Origin: Chitinophaga filiformis
Lineage (GTDB): Bacteria > Bacteroidota > Bacteroidia > Chitinophagales > Chitinophagaceae
Reading direction: 5' to 3'
Length of the DNA stretch: 64,000 nt
NCBI RefSeq assembly: GCF_023100805.1
Contig: NZ_CP095855.1
Span: forward strand, 6,303,001-6,367,000
The translations under genes and the position numbers were made by a program. The notes beneath the pieces were generated by a model, which was given only the letters and a program-made list of their open reading frames with translations, did not search any database and was not told where the DNA came from. Shown here piece after piece: positions 51,587 through 59,490 of the stretch; position 1 is the first letter of the stretch; each line of letters opens with the position of its first letter.

Positions 51587-53977
51587 TCACCCGGGAAGAG
51601 GCTGTTCATAACCGCTACACCCCTGGAAAGGATAGGTCTCACCCACCAGGCGGTTGGTACCGCCGGCTTCTGCATCTGTGAAAGGTGTATGCGCAAGCCG
51701 CCTGATGAATAACTTCTGGTATTTCCAGTCGGCTGCTGCACCTGCCCATGCGCCGTAAACACCAAAGGGATCCACGCGCCATGGAAGGTCTTCATTTGCG
51801 GGGGATGGGAACCAAAGGCCAACAGCCCACCTGCTGGCTGCATCCGGAACAAAGCGCCTGTTTACCTGGATCAATTGTCCATCCACATAATACTCTACTC
51901 TGTCCGCATACCAATCAAACCTGAACTCATGAAACGCCCCATCCCACAGATCTTTTCCAGCGGATGTCTGCATAGCAAAATATTCATCTTCGGAAGGATA
52001 ACCCTCGTAATTAATACCATTGCCTGGGCCCGTCTCGCCTATCCCGGCGTTACAACGAATAAAGTCTTTACTAGGCTCAGCTATATACTGCACCTCGTTA
52101 CTGATCTTTGTCCAGCTTGTCAATAATGACGGCGCTGCGGTATCATCCAGCCGCCAGGTGCCAATATTCTCAGGGCTTGGGTCGTCCGCCACAGCCACCA
52201 GTTCACCGGTCCATTTAGCATAATAAGCGTAGGAGAGCATTTCCTCAACAGTGGAATAAACATACATCGCGTTACTGCAAGGCATTTCCATACTTACCTG
52301 GTCATAAGCTACTACCCACATATCTCCATCCCGGTTACCGGCGGGGGTTAAACCCTGGGCCACCATTGTATCATAGCGCGGATCCTGTATACGGGCCTTT
52401 ACATAATGCGATGTCCATAGTGCAGGCGCAACGCCCATATTACGGGGCAATTTTACTTCCATCACATAACGGCCATAACCATAATAATCTCTGGAGATCA
52501 GTGCGGCGCCTACCCTTGTGGTCCAGGGATCCCCCAGGGAGGGATCTCCCGGTGCATCATGACGTTTAGGCTCGCCCGATTCTGTAAACCCCTGTGAACG
52601 GCCGTTGTACTGGTCTCCATGTGCTTCAAGCACCAGCAGGTTGTCCTGGAAATAAACGTGTGTTGGCGCTACGCCGCCACTGGCGCTTTCTTCACCATTA
52701 ATGCCACCCCAACCTTTTGCCATTGGATTAAATATCTGTTTGAAGTCATCGCTGTACTCCTCGCTGTTGGGATCAAAATGAACGGTTACGGGGGAATTCG
52801 CTTTCTGTACAGCGGAGATATTTACCTCCACCGGAGCACTTCTGCCAGCACTGGTCTCAAGATAAAACACCCTGCGGTCAAGCGGTACGTCGGCAGGCAG
52901 TGTGAAAACAACCTGCTTATTATCTATTGCCACCAGGTACTTCGCCGGGATAGTATATCTGTTCTCCGGCTCGTAGCGGGCCTCCAATATACCAACAGGA
53001 TATGGCGGATGCTGATACTTCTCAGCAATCGTATTATCTACTGTAATGGAAGTAAAATAAACCCTGCTGAAAATACCGTTCATTGTTCCCACGGTCAGGA
53101 AATCAGGGCGTCCCTGGTACACACTGTTCTCAGTAAATGCCCCTGTGAAAGCATTAGAGGCATTCAGCCACATCCGTGACGCAGCGATATTGCTGTCCCG
53201 GAAAACAAGTACCTGGTTCCATGCCCCGGTGTTGATCGTGCTGGTACTGATGATCTCCTGCGTAACGGTCTCACTTGCCTGCCGCCAGTGTACCTTCTTT
53301 GTTGCACAGTTAACATATACATATACACCATACTCCCAGCTGGGTACTTTATACGATAACAGCGGCCACTCCCCTGCTGTGGGAAGATCTTCAGCAGCTA
53401 CGTAAAAATGTACGCCTAACGCATACTGTGTTTTCATGGCATGCTCGAACGCACTATCAGTCATTACCTCCAATACGCCATATTCATAGGAAACGTAATG
53501 GCCTCCCTGATCATCCTTTCTTTGCCACGTCGCGCCGCCGACCGGCCTTATCTCCTTGTCGGAATCAAACCAATCTTTGGTGGTATACTGCAGGCTGTAA
53601 TAAAAACCTGATTTAGGAGGCAACATCTGATCCCTGAAGCCCGCGCCAACATATGTCAACTCCGACTCCGGATAATATACTGCGTCTGGTGCAACAAGCT
53701 TAAACGTTTGAGGCGTTGTATAATCAATGTCAAATTCTCCTCCGGCAGGATCATTGTTTATGAACCTGAAGGTATAGTTTTCAGATGCGTCCAGATCATT
53801 GATCGTTGGCGGATTTAATATAGTGCCATCTGTATGCACTTGTAGATTTTCTGTAATAGTGGTATAGCTGGCTTCCTCATCAGGGTCACTGGTCCTCCTT
53901 ACATGCAGCGTCATCAGCTGTGGCATTGACGCTGCATTTCCACCTTCCCAGGTTATCTTCTTTAATTCTATATTCAT
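51587..53977 (-). CDS. terminal tail fibre with LamG-like and GH16-fold domains
   Basis: A 796-residue protein, the last gene of the tail operon. An N-terminal part of ~150 residues may attach to the particle. Residues ~170-330 look like a LamG/concanavalin-type sandwich (ALGVHFYVAAEDLP, NTGAWNQVLVFRD). Residues ~440-760 show a GH16-type jelly roll: YGYGRYVMEVKLPRNMGVAPAL and FHEFRFDWYADRVEYYVDGQ. The GH16 active-site strand, normally ExDxxE, reads DQVSMEMP (559-566): the nucleophile position is Q560, the middle Asp is S562, and only the acid/base E564 remains. It is probably a carbohydrate-binding receptor protein rather than an active depolymerase. Confidence 0.75.
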   Translation of the reverse strand: MNIELKKITWEGGNAASMPQLMTLHVRRTSDPDEEASYTTITENLQVHTDGTILNPPTINDLDASENYTFRFINNDPAGGEFDIDYTTPQTFKLVAPDAVYYPESELTYVGAGFRDQMLPPKSGFYYSLQYTTKDWFDSDKEIRPVGGATWQRKDDQGGHYVSYEYGVLEVMTDSAFEHAMKTQYALGVHFYVAAEDLPTAGEWPLLSYKVPSWEYGVYVYVNCATKKVHWRQASETVTQEIISTSTINTGAWNQVLVFRDSNIAASRMWLNASNAFTGAFTENSVYQGRPDFLTVGTMNGIFSRVYFTSITVDNTIAEKYQHPPYPVGILEARYEPENRYTIPAKYLVAIDNKQVVFTLPADVPLDRRVFYLETSAGRSAPVEVNISAVQKANSPVTVHFDPNSEEYSDDFKQIFNPMAKGWGGINGEESASGGVAPTHVYFQDNLLVLEAHGDQYNGRSQGFTESGEPKRHDAPGDPSLGDPWTTRVGAALISRDYYGYGRYVMEVKLPRNMGVAPALWTSHYVKARIQDPRYDTMVAQGLTPAGNRDGDMWVVAYDQVSMEMPCSNAMYVYSTVEEMLSYAYYAKWTGELVAVADDPSPENIGTWRLDDTAAPSLLTSWTKISNEVQYIAEPSKDFIRCNAGIGETGPGNGINYEGYPSEDEYFAMQTSAGKDLWDGAFHEFRFDWYADRVEYYVDGQLIQVNRRFVPDAASRWAVGLWFPSPANEDLPWRVDPFGVYGAWAGAAADWKYQKLFIRRLAHTPFTDAEAGGTNRLVGETYPFQGCSGYEQPLPG

Positions 53978-54000
53978 TTCATATCATTTAAGGGGATCAA

Positions 54001-54456
54001 TTAAACAAAACAGTCTATGTCTACGCTGGCGATCTTACCAGGATTATTCACTATGCCTTTTGTCATGTATAACCGGAACCATTTGTTGCTGGTCTGGTCA
54101 AACTTTTCATACAACTCTCCACCTCCTGTGATAGCAGGACAGATCACCTGGAAACCTGGTAGCGCGTTCGGGTACTGTGTGTTCAGGTCTGTATCGGATA
54201 ATGCTGTCAACACATCCATCCGTACTATCTTTGAACTGGCCCCCACCAGATCCTGCACCTGCTGGTACAGGATAAGAAATGCCTCCAGGTCTGCCTTATT
54301 ATCCACAAGGCTGCGCAGGCCGTTTATATTATCAATGTCCAGCTTGTCTTCCGATTTATGTACAAAGCTGTCAATCCAATCCCAGAACTGATCTTGCGTA
54401 GGGTAATTACCGGTTTGGAACCAGCTTTTTAATTTATTACGTTCACGAATTGCCAT
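54001..54456 (-). CDS. tail-module protein of unknown function (baseplate/fibre region)
   Basis: A 151-residue protein. The N-terminus reads RNKLKSWFQTGNYPTQDQFWDW, followed by IDSFVHK, a block I associate with Bacteroidota phage-tail loci. A helical middle (~40-75) leads to a beta-rich C-terminus. It lies between the collar-domain gene and the GH16-fold fibre gene, 4 bp from the former. A role as adaptor between baseplate and fibre is inferred only from position. Confidence 0.55.
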   Translation of the reverse strand: MAIRERNKLKSWFQTGNYPTQDQFWDWIDSFVHKSEDKLDIDNINGLRSLVDNKADLEAFLILYQQVQDLVGASSKIVRMDVLTALSDTDLNTQYPNALPGFQVICPAITGGGELYEKFDQTSNKWFRLYMTKGIVNNPGKIASVDIDCFV

Positions 54457-54460
54457 ATGA

Positions 54461-55339
54461 TTATAATTTCATTATCCAGAGGGAAACAATGTAAGGAGGA
54501 CGGTTCTCGTGTGCTTCGCCGGATCCCGTATAAGTGGTATCAAGGGTGTGTCTGTACCTCGCATCCTGTTCCCGGGCTGCGTTAATATAAAAGTTATTAT
54601 TGGCGTTGTCCCTGTCACCACCATGGTCGGGATTTCCGCGTGCAGATACCAGGGTAGCTCCTTTGTGCATATGGGGCGGTAGTTGCCAAACGCTCAGCGA
54701 CACTGTTTCCTGGCCTCCCATATTGCCAATCACGTTATATTCCCACCTGGATGGATCATAACCTACAGGGAACCTGCCTCCCCGGTTGCGGGTGCCGTTG
54801 TTGCCGTTGCAGATGGCCCATCCGGTTCTTTCATTCCTTCCAAGGCCGCTGCCATCAAAGTTCGCCGCCAGGTAATCTCCGCTGCAATCAATCTCAATGA
54901 TATCACCCCGTTTCCATACCCTGTCAATCTGCTGTGAGATGCGGGCTTCCATCGCGGCCAGCGTGCTTTTTAAGCCTATCAGCGTGTCTATGCGCTGCAA
55001 GCTGCTGTATGGGATACCGCCAGCCGCAAACCTGGCCTTACGGGTAAAATACACGGTGCGGCTCACCTGGTCTGCAAAAAGCCGGTTCTCGGTTGCTTCT
55101 TCAATGATCCAGGTAGATTGTTTGGGGCCACCTGTAAAGGGAAGTAACTCTCCATTATAGCTGATCCAGCCATTGCCTACTATATTGCCGTTCTCCTCCA
55201 TACCGGACACGATCACAGCACTGCCTACCAGGTTGGCCAATGCGCCCAGCGCATCCCGGTACGATTGCTGCATAAAGTCCAGCGTATACTGGGTCATAGG
55301 GAACCCGCCGAGGTTTGTAAGTTGTTCTACTTTGTTCAT
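54461..55339 (-). CDS. tail collar-domain fibre protein
   Basis: A 292-residue protein. The C-terminal ~140 residues form a phage tail collar domain: ERTGWAICNGNNGTRNRGGR, FPVGYDP, SVWQLPPHMHKGAT and EAHENRPPYIVSLWIMKL, with the His-x-His and NRPPY motifs typical of the family. The N-terminal half is helical and beta-mixed, with a coiled-coil-like stretch (IGLKSTLAAMEARISQQIDR). Its start overlaps the end of the preceding gene by 4 bp (ATGA type). It is a likely fibre or adhesin, separate from the GH16-fold fibre. Confidence 0.8.
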   Translation of the reverse strand: MNKVEQLTNLGGFPMTQYTLDFMQQSYRDALGALANLVGSAVIVSGMEENGNIVGNGWISYNGELLPFTGGPKQSTWIIEEATENRLFADQVSRTVYFTRKARFAAGGIPYSSLQRIDTLIGLKSTLAAMEARISQQIDRVWKRGDIIEIDCSGDYLAANFDGSGLGRNERTGWAICNGNNGTRNRGGRFPVGYDPSRWEYNVIGNMGGQETVSLSVWQLPPHMHKGATLVSARGNPDHGGDRDNANNNFYINAAREQDARYRHTLDTTYTGSGEAHENRPPYIVSLWIMKL

Positions 55340-55821
55340 ACTTTTTGAATTTTATAGCGCTTGCCGGCCAGCTTATAGTTGTTGATCAATGCCGTCATTT
55401 CATTTTCATTATAGAGCAGATCGGAGGGCATCAGCACATAGAAATCAACTGAGTCGCTCCCTATTTCGTCATCTGTAAACAGGTATACCGGCTTATGCTC
55501 TTCTTCCTGATAGATGTACACCGGCTTCAGCTCCTGATCCTGATAGATATACTGAGGCGCATATACCAACGCATCCCTGACCCGGATCCTGCGCAGCGAT
55601 ATATCATACCGGTCATTCAGCAGTCTTTCCATATACACTACCTGTGGTGTGATGTAAAGCCGGTAGAGGTTTGCATCCCTGTTACGCCGGAATTGCTGGT
55701 ACAGGTAGTTCACAGGATTTGTCAAAGCCTGTAACCAGGCCACATGTTTTATCTTCCGCAGTCTCGGCGGCAGCAGGAGCCGTACCAGTTTGGGAAAATC
55801 TACATCGAATAGCTTACTCAT
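55336..55821 (-). CDS. tail protein at the gpI position
   Basis: A 161-residue protein between the baseplate J gene and the collar gene, overlapping both by 4 bp. In P2-like tails this position belongs to gpI. Sequence features are a basic N-terminal part (LVRLLLPPRLRKIKHVAWLQ) and a repeated acidic motif (YIYQDQELKPVYIYQEEEHK, PVYLF) that forms short beta hairpins. Sequence similarity to gpI was not directly recognised, so the call rests on position. Confidence 0.55.
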   Translation of the reverse strand: MSKLFDVDFPKLVRLLLPPRLRKIKHVAWLQALTNPVNYLYQQFRRNRDANLYRLYITPQVVYMERLLNDRYDISLRRIRVRDALVYAPQYIYQDQELKPVYIYQEEEHKPVYLFTDDEIGSDSVDFYVLMPSDLLYNENEMTALINNYKLAGKRYKIQKV

Positions 55822-56660
55822 ATGATCACGCTTTGTGGGATATAAGAAATCTGCAGGCCATCTGCATCCAGTATCCGGAGATAACCGGCGTCAGGATTGT
55901 ATTTCACATCAAATGCAATCGGAGAGATCTCTCCATAACTTGCACGCGCCTGCGAAATATGAGGGATCACCACACCGTCCACCTGCTGCAATGCATCTAC
56001 CAGGTAAGCCAGCACCATGGTGCCGTTAAAGGGCAGGTTCTTCAGGTATTCCCTTACCTTCTTCCCTACAGGGTCCGGGTCAGTGCCATCCAGCCTTGCA
56101 CCGGTACTATCCAGTACCAGCGGATTATAATAGATATTCAGCGACAACCGCAACCTGTCTGCCGGCCTGCTTTCTATGACCAGCGGATTAACGCCGGCAT
56201 CTTTAATGCGGTTCATATATTCCACAAATGCTTCCAGCTGTCCTGGCTCCAGGGCATCCAGGTCGTCATTCCTGATCCTGGCCACCTTGATCCGCAGGCC
56301 TTTTTCCTGTTCTACAACAGCGCTAAAAGCAATGATCTTTTGTGCAGCTACATCCTCCTCGGAACGATTGGAATTATCATAATAATCTTCTTCATGCACC
56401 AGCTCCGCGCCATATTGGAAATCCTTTGACTTGTTGGCATACCATCGCAGGCTGTGCGGCGCTTTTTCATTAATGAGTGTATTCACCTCATTCCTGTGTA
56501 CGTCAAACAGGTTTTCCAGGGCCCATACCGTTACGGCTACAATGTAGGTCCACATCCGCCATACAGCTGTTTTGCTGGTGCTGTTCAGCTCAGCCAGTCC
56601 TGCTGTTGCGCTGATCCTGCTGATAATATCATCCTGTATTTCGGTGATTGTTCTTGCCAT
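55818..56660 (-). CDS. baseplate protein J-like
   Basis: A 280-residue baseplate wedge protein of the gpJ/gp47 type. Typical features are the helical N-terminus (TITEIQDDIISRISATAG, then VWRMWTYIVAVTVWALENLFD) and the middle segment with ALEPGQLEAFVEYMNRIKDAGVNPL, which matches the wedge fold. The C-terminal part ends GYLRILDADGLQISYIPQ. It overlaps the next gene by 4 bp. It would join the baseplate ring with the gp25- and I-type proteins. Confidence 0.85.
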   Translation of the reverse strand: MARTITEIQDDIISRISATAGLAELNSTSKTAVWRMWTYIVAVTVWALENLFDVHRNEVNTLINEKAPHSLRWYANKSKDFQYGAELVHEEDYYDNSNRSEEDVAAQKIIAFSAVVEQEKGLRIKVARIRNDDLDALEPGQLEAFVEYMNRIKDAGVNPLVIESRPADRLRLSLNIYYNPLVLDSTGARLDGTDPDPVGKKVREYLKNLPFNGTMVLAYLVDALQQVDGVVIPHISQARASYGEISPIAFDVKYNPDAGYLRILDADGLQISYIPQSVII

Positions 56661-56678
56661 AATACTTTTTTTACTTTT

Positions 56679-56984
56679 TTAACTCACACGGAAGTCCATC
56701 TGTATTCCCATGTAGCCGATACCGCCCTTTATAGCGGCTTCGTCTTCTACAGTATAGCCGTTGGCAGGTATTACCAGTTCCTCCTTCAAAGTCAGGAGCG
56801 TACGCCGGTCAATGACTTCCACATCGGGCACCCATAAGGCGCTGCCGGATGTAAGATCATCGGTGATACTGATACCATTCGCCATTGCAAAGTCGAACAT
56901 GGCATTAATACTGCCCTTCTGCTGCATGGACAGGTCCATCAGGCACTGGTGGGGTTTTACATTAATTGTCTCCATAAACTGCAT
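56679..56984 (-). CDS. LysM/tail protein X-like small protein
   Basis: A small protein of about 101 residues. The segment QKGSINAMFDFAMANGISIT, then DDLTSGSALWVPD follows the LysM pattern (a helix, then NGIS, then G-x-x-L-x-P). P2-like tails use a LysM-like protein X at the baseplate hub. ATG 56984 is chosen over ATG 56975 without strong evidence. Either start overlaps the upstream gene. Confidence 0.6.
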   Translation of the reverse strand: MQFMETINVKPHQCLMDLSMQQKGSINAMFDFAMANGISITDDLTSGSALWVPDVEVIDRRTLLTLKEELVIPANGYTVEDEAAIKGGIGYMGIQMDFRVS

Positions 56985-57255
56985 CAATATTTAACTGGCC
57001 ATCGTCCGTCATGTTGATCGTTTTCACCCGCATGCCATCAGCTGTAAACTGCTTGCGGATCTCCTGTAACAAAGCCGCAGTATCATTATCCTGCAGGTAG
57101 CCAAAAGCATCCACTCCAACTACAGGAAACTCTTTTATGTTTCCGCGGTTGTTTATCAATATCAGCTCCTGGTGCTGCAGATCGCTGTAACCGGCATGCA
57201 GGTCGCCGGCCCGTATATCCAGGTCCAGTTCTTCATTTAACAATATATCTTTCAT
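56962..57255 (-). CDS. gp25/GpW-like baseplate wedge protein
   Basis: A 97-residue protein. LRVIDIRAG-type beginnings are replaced by LNEELDLDIRAGDLHAGYSD, followed by HQELILINNRGNIKEFPVVG and LLQEIRKQFTADGM, which fits the gp25/GP46 class of small wedge proteins found in front of baseplate J. It overlaps the next gene. The family call is from order and segment pattern, so it is moderate. Confidence 0.6.
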   Translation of the reverse strand: MKDILLNEELDLDIRAGDLHAGYSDLQHQELILINNRGNIKEFPVVGVDAFGYLQDNDTAALLQEIRKQFTADGMRVKTINMTDDGQLNIDAVYGDN

Positions 57256-57473
57256 GATAAATTACCTTGAAATGTTCCTGATACCGGCCCTCCGCTGGGA
57301 GTACCAAGGCCGGTGACATAATTGATCTGCGCGGTTTTAACAAAGGCGTCCACCGCCTCAGCCAGCTTGCTGCAAAGGGTATTCAGCGCTTGTTCTTCAT
57401 CGCCATTCCCATCCTTCATGTTTTTGAATGCACTCTTGATACTTTGTTCCAGTGCGTTTTTGTTCAGGGGCAT
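57252..57473 (-). CDS. small tail-module protein, unknown function
   Basis: A 73-residue protein. The N-terminal ~50 residues are helical (NALEQSIKSAFKNMKDGNGD, then EEQALNTLCSKLAEAVDAFV) and the end is Gly-rich (GTPSGGPVSGTFQGNLS). It lies between the spike gene (4-bp gap) and the gp25-like gene (4-bp overlap), so it is clearly part of the operon. I do not know its function; a chaperone or spike accessory is possible. Confidence 0.6.
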   Translation of the reverse strand: MPLNKNALEQSIKSAFKNMKDGNGDEEQALNTLCSKLAEAVDAFVKTAQINYVTGLGTPSGGPVSGTFQGNLS

Positions 57474-57477
57474 ATGA

Positions 57478-57945
57478 TCATTTTAAAAGTTTAGCTAATC
57501 GGTTTTTGACATCTGTAAAGGCAGACTTGTTCATAGGGGCATAGATGGTGATGATCTCGTCCAGGAGATCATCCAGGCATTTTTTCAGGGATTCATCACC
57601 GGCGCTTAGCTGCAGGCCATCCTTATCCAGTTCCAGGTATTTTTCGCCTATTGTACATTTCAGCAGCTCCGGCTCCTGTATGCTGATCACGATGTAATTG
57701 TCGCTCCTGTTGATCCTGGCCATCAGCACGCTGCTACCCTTAAGGGGGAATATGAGCACGCCTTTACCATCCTTATCTATCACTGATCGTAATCGTACAT
57801 CATATATATGCACGCCTTCAAAGGTCACTACGTCAATGGTGCCTGTCTCTTTATTTGACTCCTCCACCTGCGCGGGTATGATGGTGGCCTTCTCCTTGCT
57901 CAGGTTTCTGAGCGCCTCAATCAATTTTGACTGTTGTTTGCTCAT
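57478..57945 (-). CDS. baseplate spike protein, gpV-like
   Basis: A 155-residue protein with an OB-fold-type N-terminal half (IIPAQVEESNKETGTIDVVT, GKGVLIFPLKGSSVLMARIN) typical of baseplate assembly protein V. A short beta-helix-like segment follows (EKYLELDKDGLQLSAGDES) and a helical tail ends it. It is shorter than many gpV proteins and has no obvious metal-binding tip motif. It follows the hub gene by one base. Confidence 0.7.
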   Translation of the reverse strand: MSKQQSKLIEALRNLSKEKATIIPAQVEESNKETGTIDVVTFEGVHIYDVRLRSVIDKDGKGVLIFPLKGSSVLMARINRSDNYIVISIQEPELLKCTIGEKYLELDKDGLQLSAGDESLKKCLDDLLDEIITIYAPMNKSAFTDVKNRLAKLLK

Positions 57946-57946
57946 A

Positions 57947-58942
57947 TTACTTACTTATTTTGGGGCCTATTTCGCAGATCCTTCTCCCGCCACCGCTGCC
58001 AAAATTCACTTCCGTGCTTTCTATCAGATAGGTGCCTTCCCGTTCGCTGTAGTTCGGATCCTGCAGCACAACGCTATAACCAGGCAGGGCAAACGGCTCC
58101 AGGAAGCCTGTTACTTTTCCTTCATAACCATCGTAGCGCAGCTCCTTCACATTTTTTTCGGCCATTTTTTTCAGTTCCGATGCCGGTGTGTTATGCTGCG
58201 CAAAAATGGTCCGGATAGCGCCGTTACTATCGCCGGCTTCGGCTTTAACAGCTTCGTTCCTGTTATTAAAGGAGATCATCTTCACCAGGAGCTTTATATC
58301 GTCTGCCTTTCTGAACTTTAACTCGTTATCCTTTACCAGGTTCCATCCTACGCGGTATTTGATCTTCCCTTTATCTTTCATATCCAGGTAGGCCAATCCG
58401 GCATATAACTCCTTTCCGGCAAAACAGACAGTGAGGTAGAGGTTCTTTTTCAGCCATTCCAATACTTCCGTTCCACTGATATCTCCTTCGCTGATCTGTT
58501 GCACCTCCATATCCGGTATGTCTTTGCTCAGGGTGATGTCTGTTCCTTCCACCACTTTTGACAAAAGGCTTTTCAGTTTTTCGGGCGTTTTTCCGGTTGA
58601 CCAATGCACATTTTTTCTGCTCAGTTGCCAGCTGTATCCTTCACATTCTATTACACAGGGCATGGTCGCATTCACCCTTTTCACAAATCCGCTGAATTCA
58701 AGATGAAGATCAGCTTCATTATCATATCCCAACCAGATCTCCACCATATCACCTTCCTTAAAGTTCGCGGATGTTGAAACAGATGCAGGCACATTAGCCG
58801 CATTATCCTTTAGCCGGGCAGATGCAGGCAGCGTAATGGAGGCGGTGTCAACATAGGAATAGATGCTCCTTTTTATCTTCACAGCCGTGGCGGCCACCAT
58901 CTTATACTTACCTATTATTATCTTGCATTTAAGTATAAACAT
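57947..58942 (-). CDS. baseplate hub protein, gpD/gp44-like
   Basis: A 331-residue hub protein of the late control gpD/VgrG N-terminal type. The opening strands LKCKIIIGKYK and VKIKRSIYSYVDTASITLPA, the EGDMVEIWLGYD strand and the ECEGYSWQLSRKNVHW segment match the hub fold. The C-terminal part ends GTYLIESTEVNFGSGGGRRI, a common gpD-type ending. The start ATG directly follows the upstream stop (TAGATG). It forms the trimeric base on which the spike sits. Confidence 0.8.
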   Translation of the reverse strand: MFILKCKIIIGKYKMVAATAVKIKRSIYSYVDTASITLPASARLKDNAANVPASVSTSANFKEGDMVEIWLGYDNEADLHLEFSGFVKRVNATMPCVIECEGYSWQLSRKNVHWSTGKTPEKLKSLLSKVVEGTDITLSKDIPDMEVQQISEGDISGTEVLEWLKKNLYLTVCFAGKELYAGLAYLDMKDKGKIKYRVGWNLVKDNELKFRKADDIKLLVKMISFNNRNEAVKAEAGDSNGAIRTIFAQHNTPASELKKMAEKNVKELRYDGYEGKVTGFLEPFALPGYSVVLQDPNYSEREGTYLIESTEVNFGSGGGRRICEIGPKISK

Positions 58943-59488
58943 CTATTTAAGTATTAGTTCAAATGGTCTGTCACTCAGCAGGTTCATTTCATATGTTTTC
59001 ACATTCTGCACGCCTGCTATTTCCGGCCAGCTGATATCTGTGATCACCACACTATTGTTATCCGTCAGGAAAATATTCGTTAATGCGCTGCTGATCGTTA
59101 AACTGGTGTTCCTGCTGTAAAGCTCATGGATGGTAGCGATCATATCTTCCGGGTAGGTGCTGTCCTCCATAATGATGATCCCTTTGATATTGATCTTATA
59201 ATCTTCCTGCCCTATCAGTTCTTTTACCGTACCTATACGACCTACCAGGGCCGTTTCTACGATCGTTTTCTTATTGGTGACCTTGATCACCGGGTTGGGA
59301 AGGTCCACTTGCCCGAGTTTCACAGGCATGAAATAAGAGCGGCCCGAAAGATCCCTGCCGAAGTAATTGGCCATCTTTGACGACTGCTGCGGCTGGCGGA
59401 TAATATTCTGAGCGTCTACATCAAAGACCGCGGGGTTGTACCCCCACGTGTCTTTGAAAATTTTTTGTACGTTAAAACTAATTGCCAT
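58943..59488 (-). CDS. DUF6046 tail protein
   Basis: A 181-residue beta-rich protein. The pattern NYFGRDLSGRSYFMPVKLGQ, TIVETALVGRIGTVKELIGQEDY and INIKGIIIMEDSTYPEDMIA is what I associate with the DUF6046 family found in Bacteroidota tail loci. It sits directly between the tape measure and the hub genes, the place held by gpU or a LysM-type hub-tube adaptor in other phages. A tube-hub adaptor role is inferred. Confidence 0.7.
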   Translation of the reverse strand: MAISFNVQKIFKDTWGYNPAVFDVDAQNIIRQPQQSSKMANYFGRDLSGRSYFMPVKLGQVDLPNPVIKVTNKKTIVETALVGRIGTVKELIGQEDYKINIKGIIIMEDSTYPEDMIATIHELYSRNTSLTISSALTNIFLTDNNSVVITDISWPEIAGVQNVKTYEMNLLSDRPFELILK

Positions 59489-59490
59489 GA

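Noticed and set aside
55671..56429. 252-codon plus-strand frame over the baseplate J gene
   Set aside because: It is antisense to a clear baseplate gene and has His/Tyr/Cys-rich composition typical of shadow frames.
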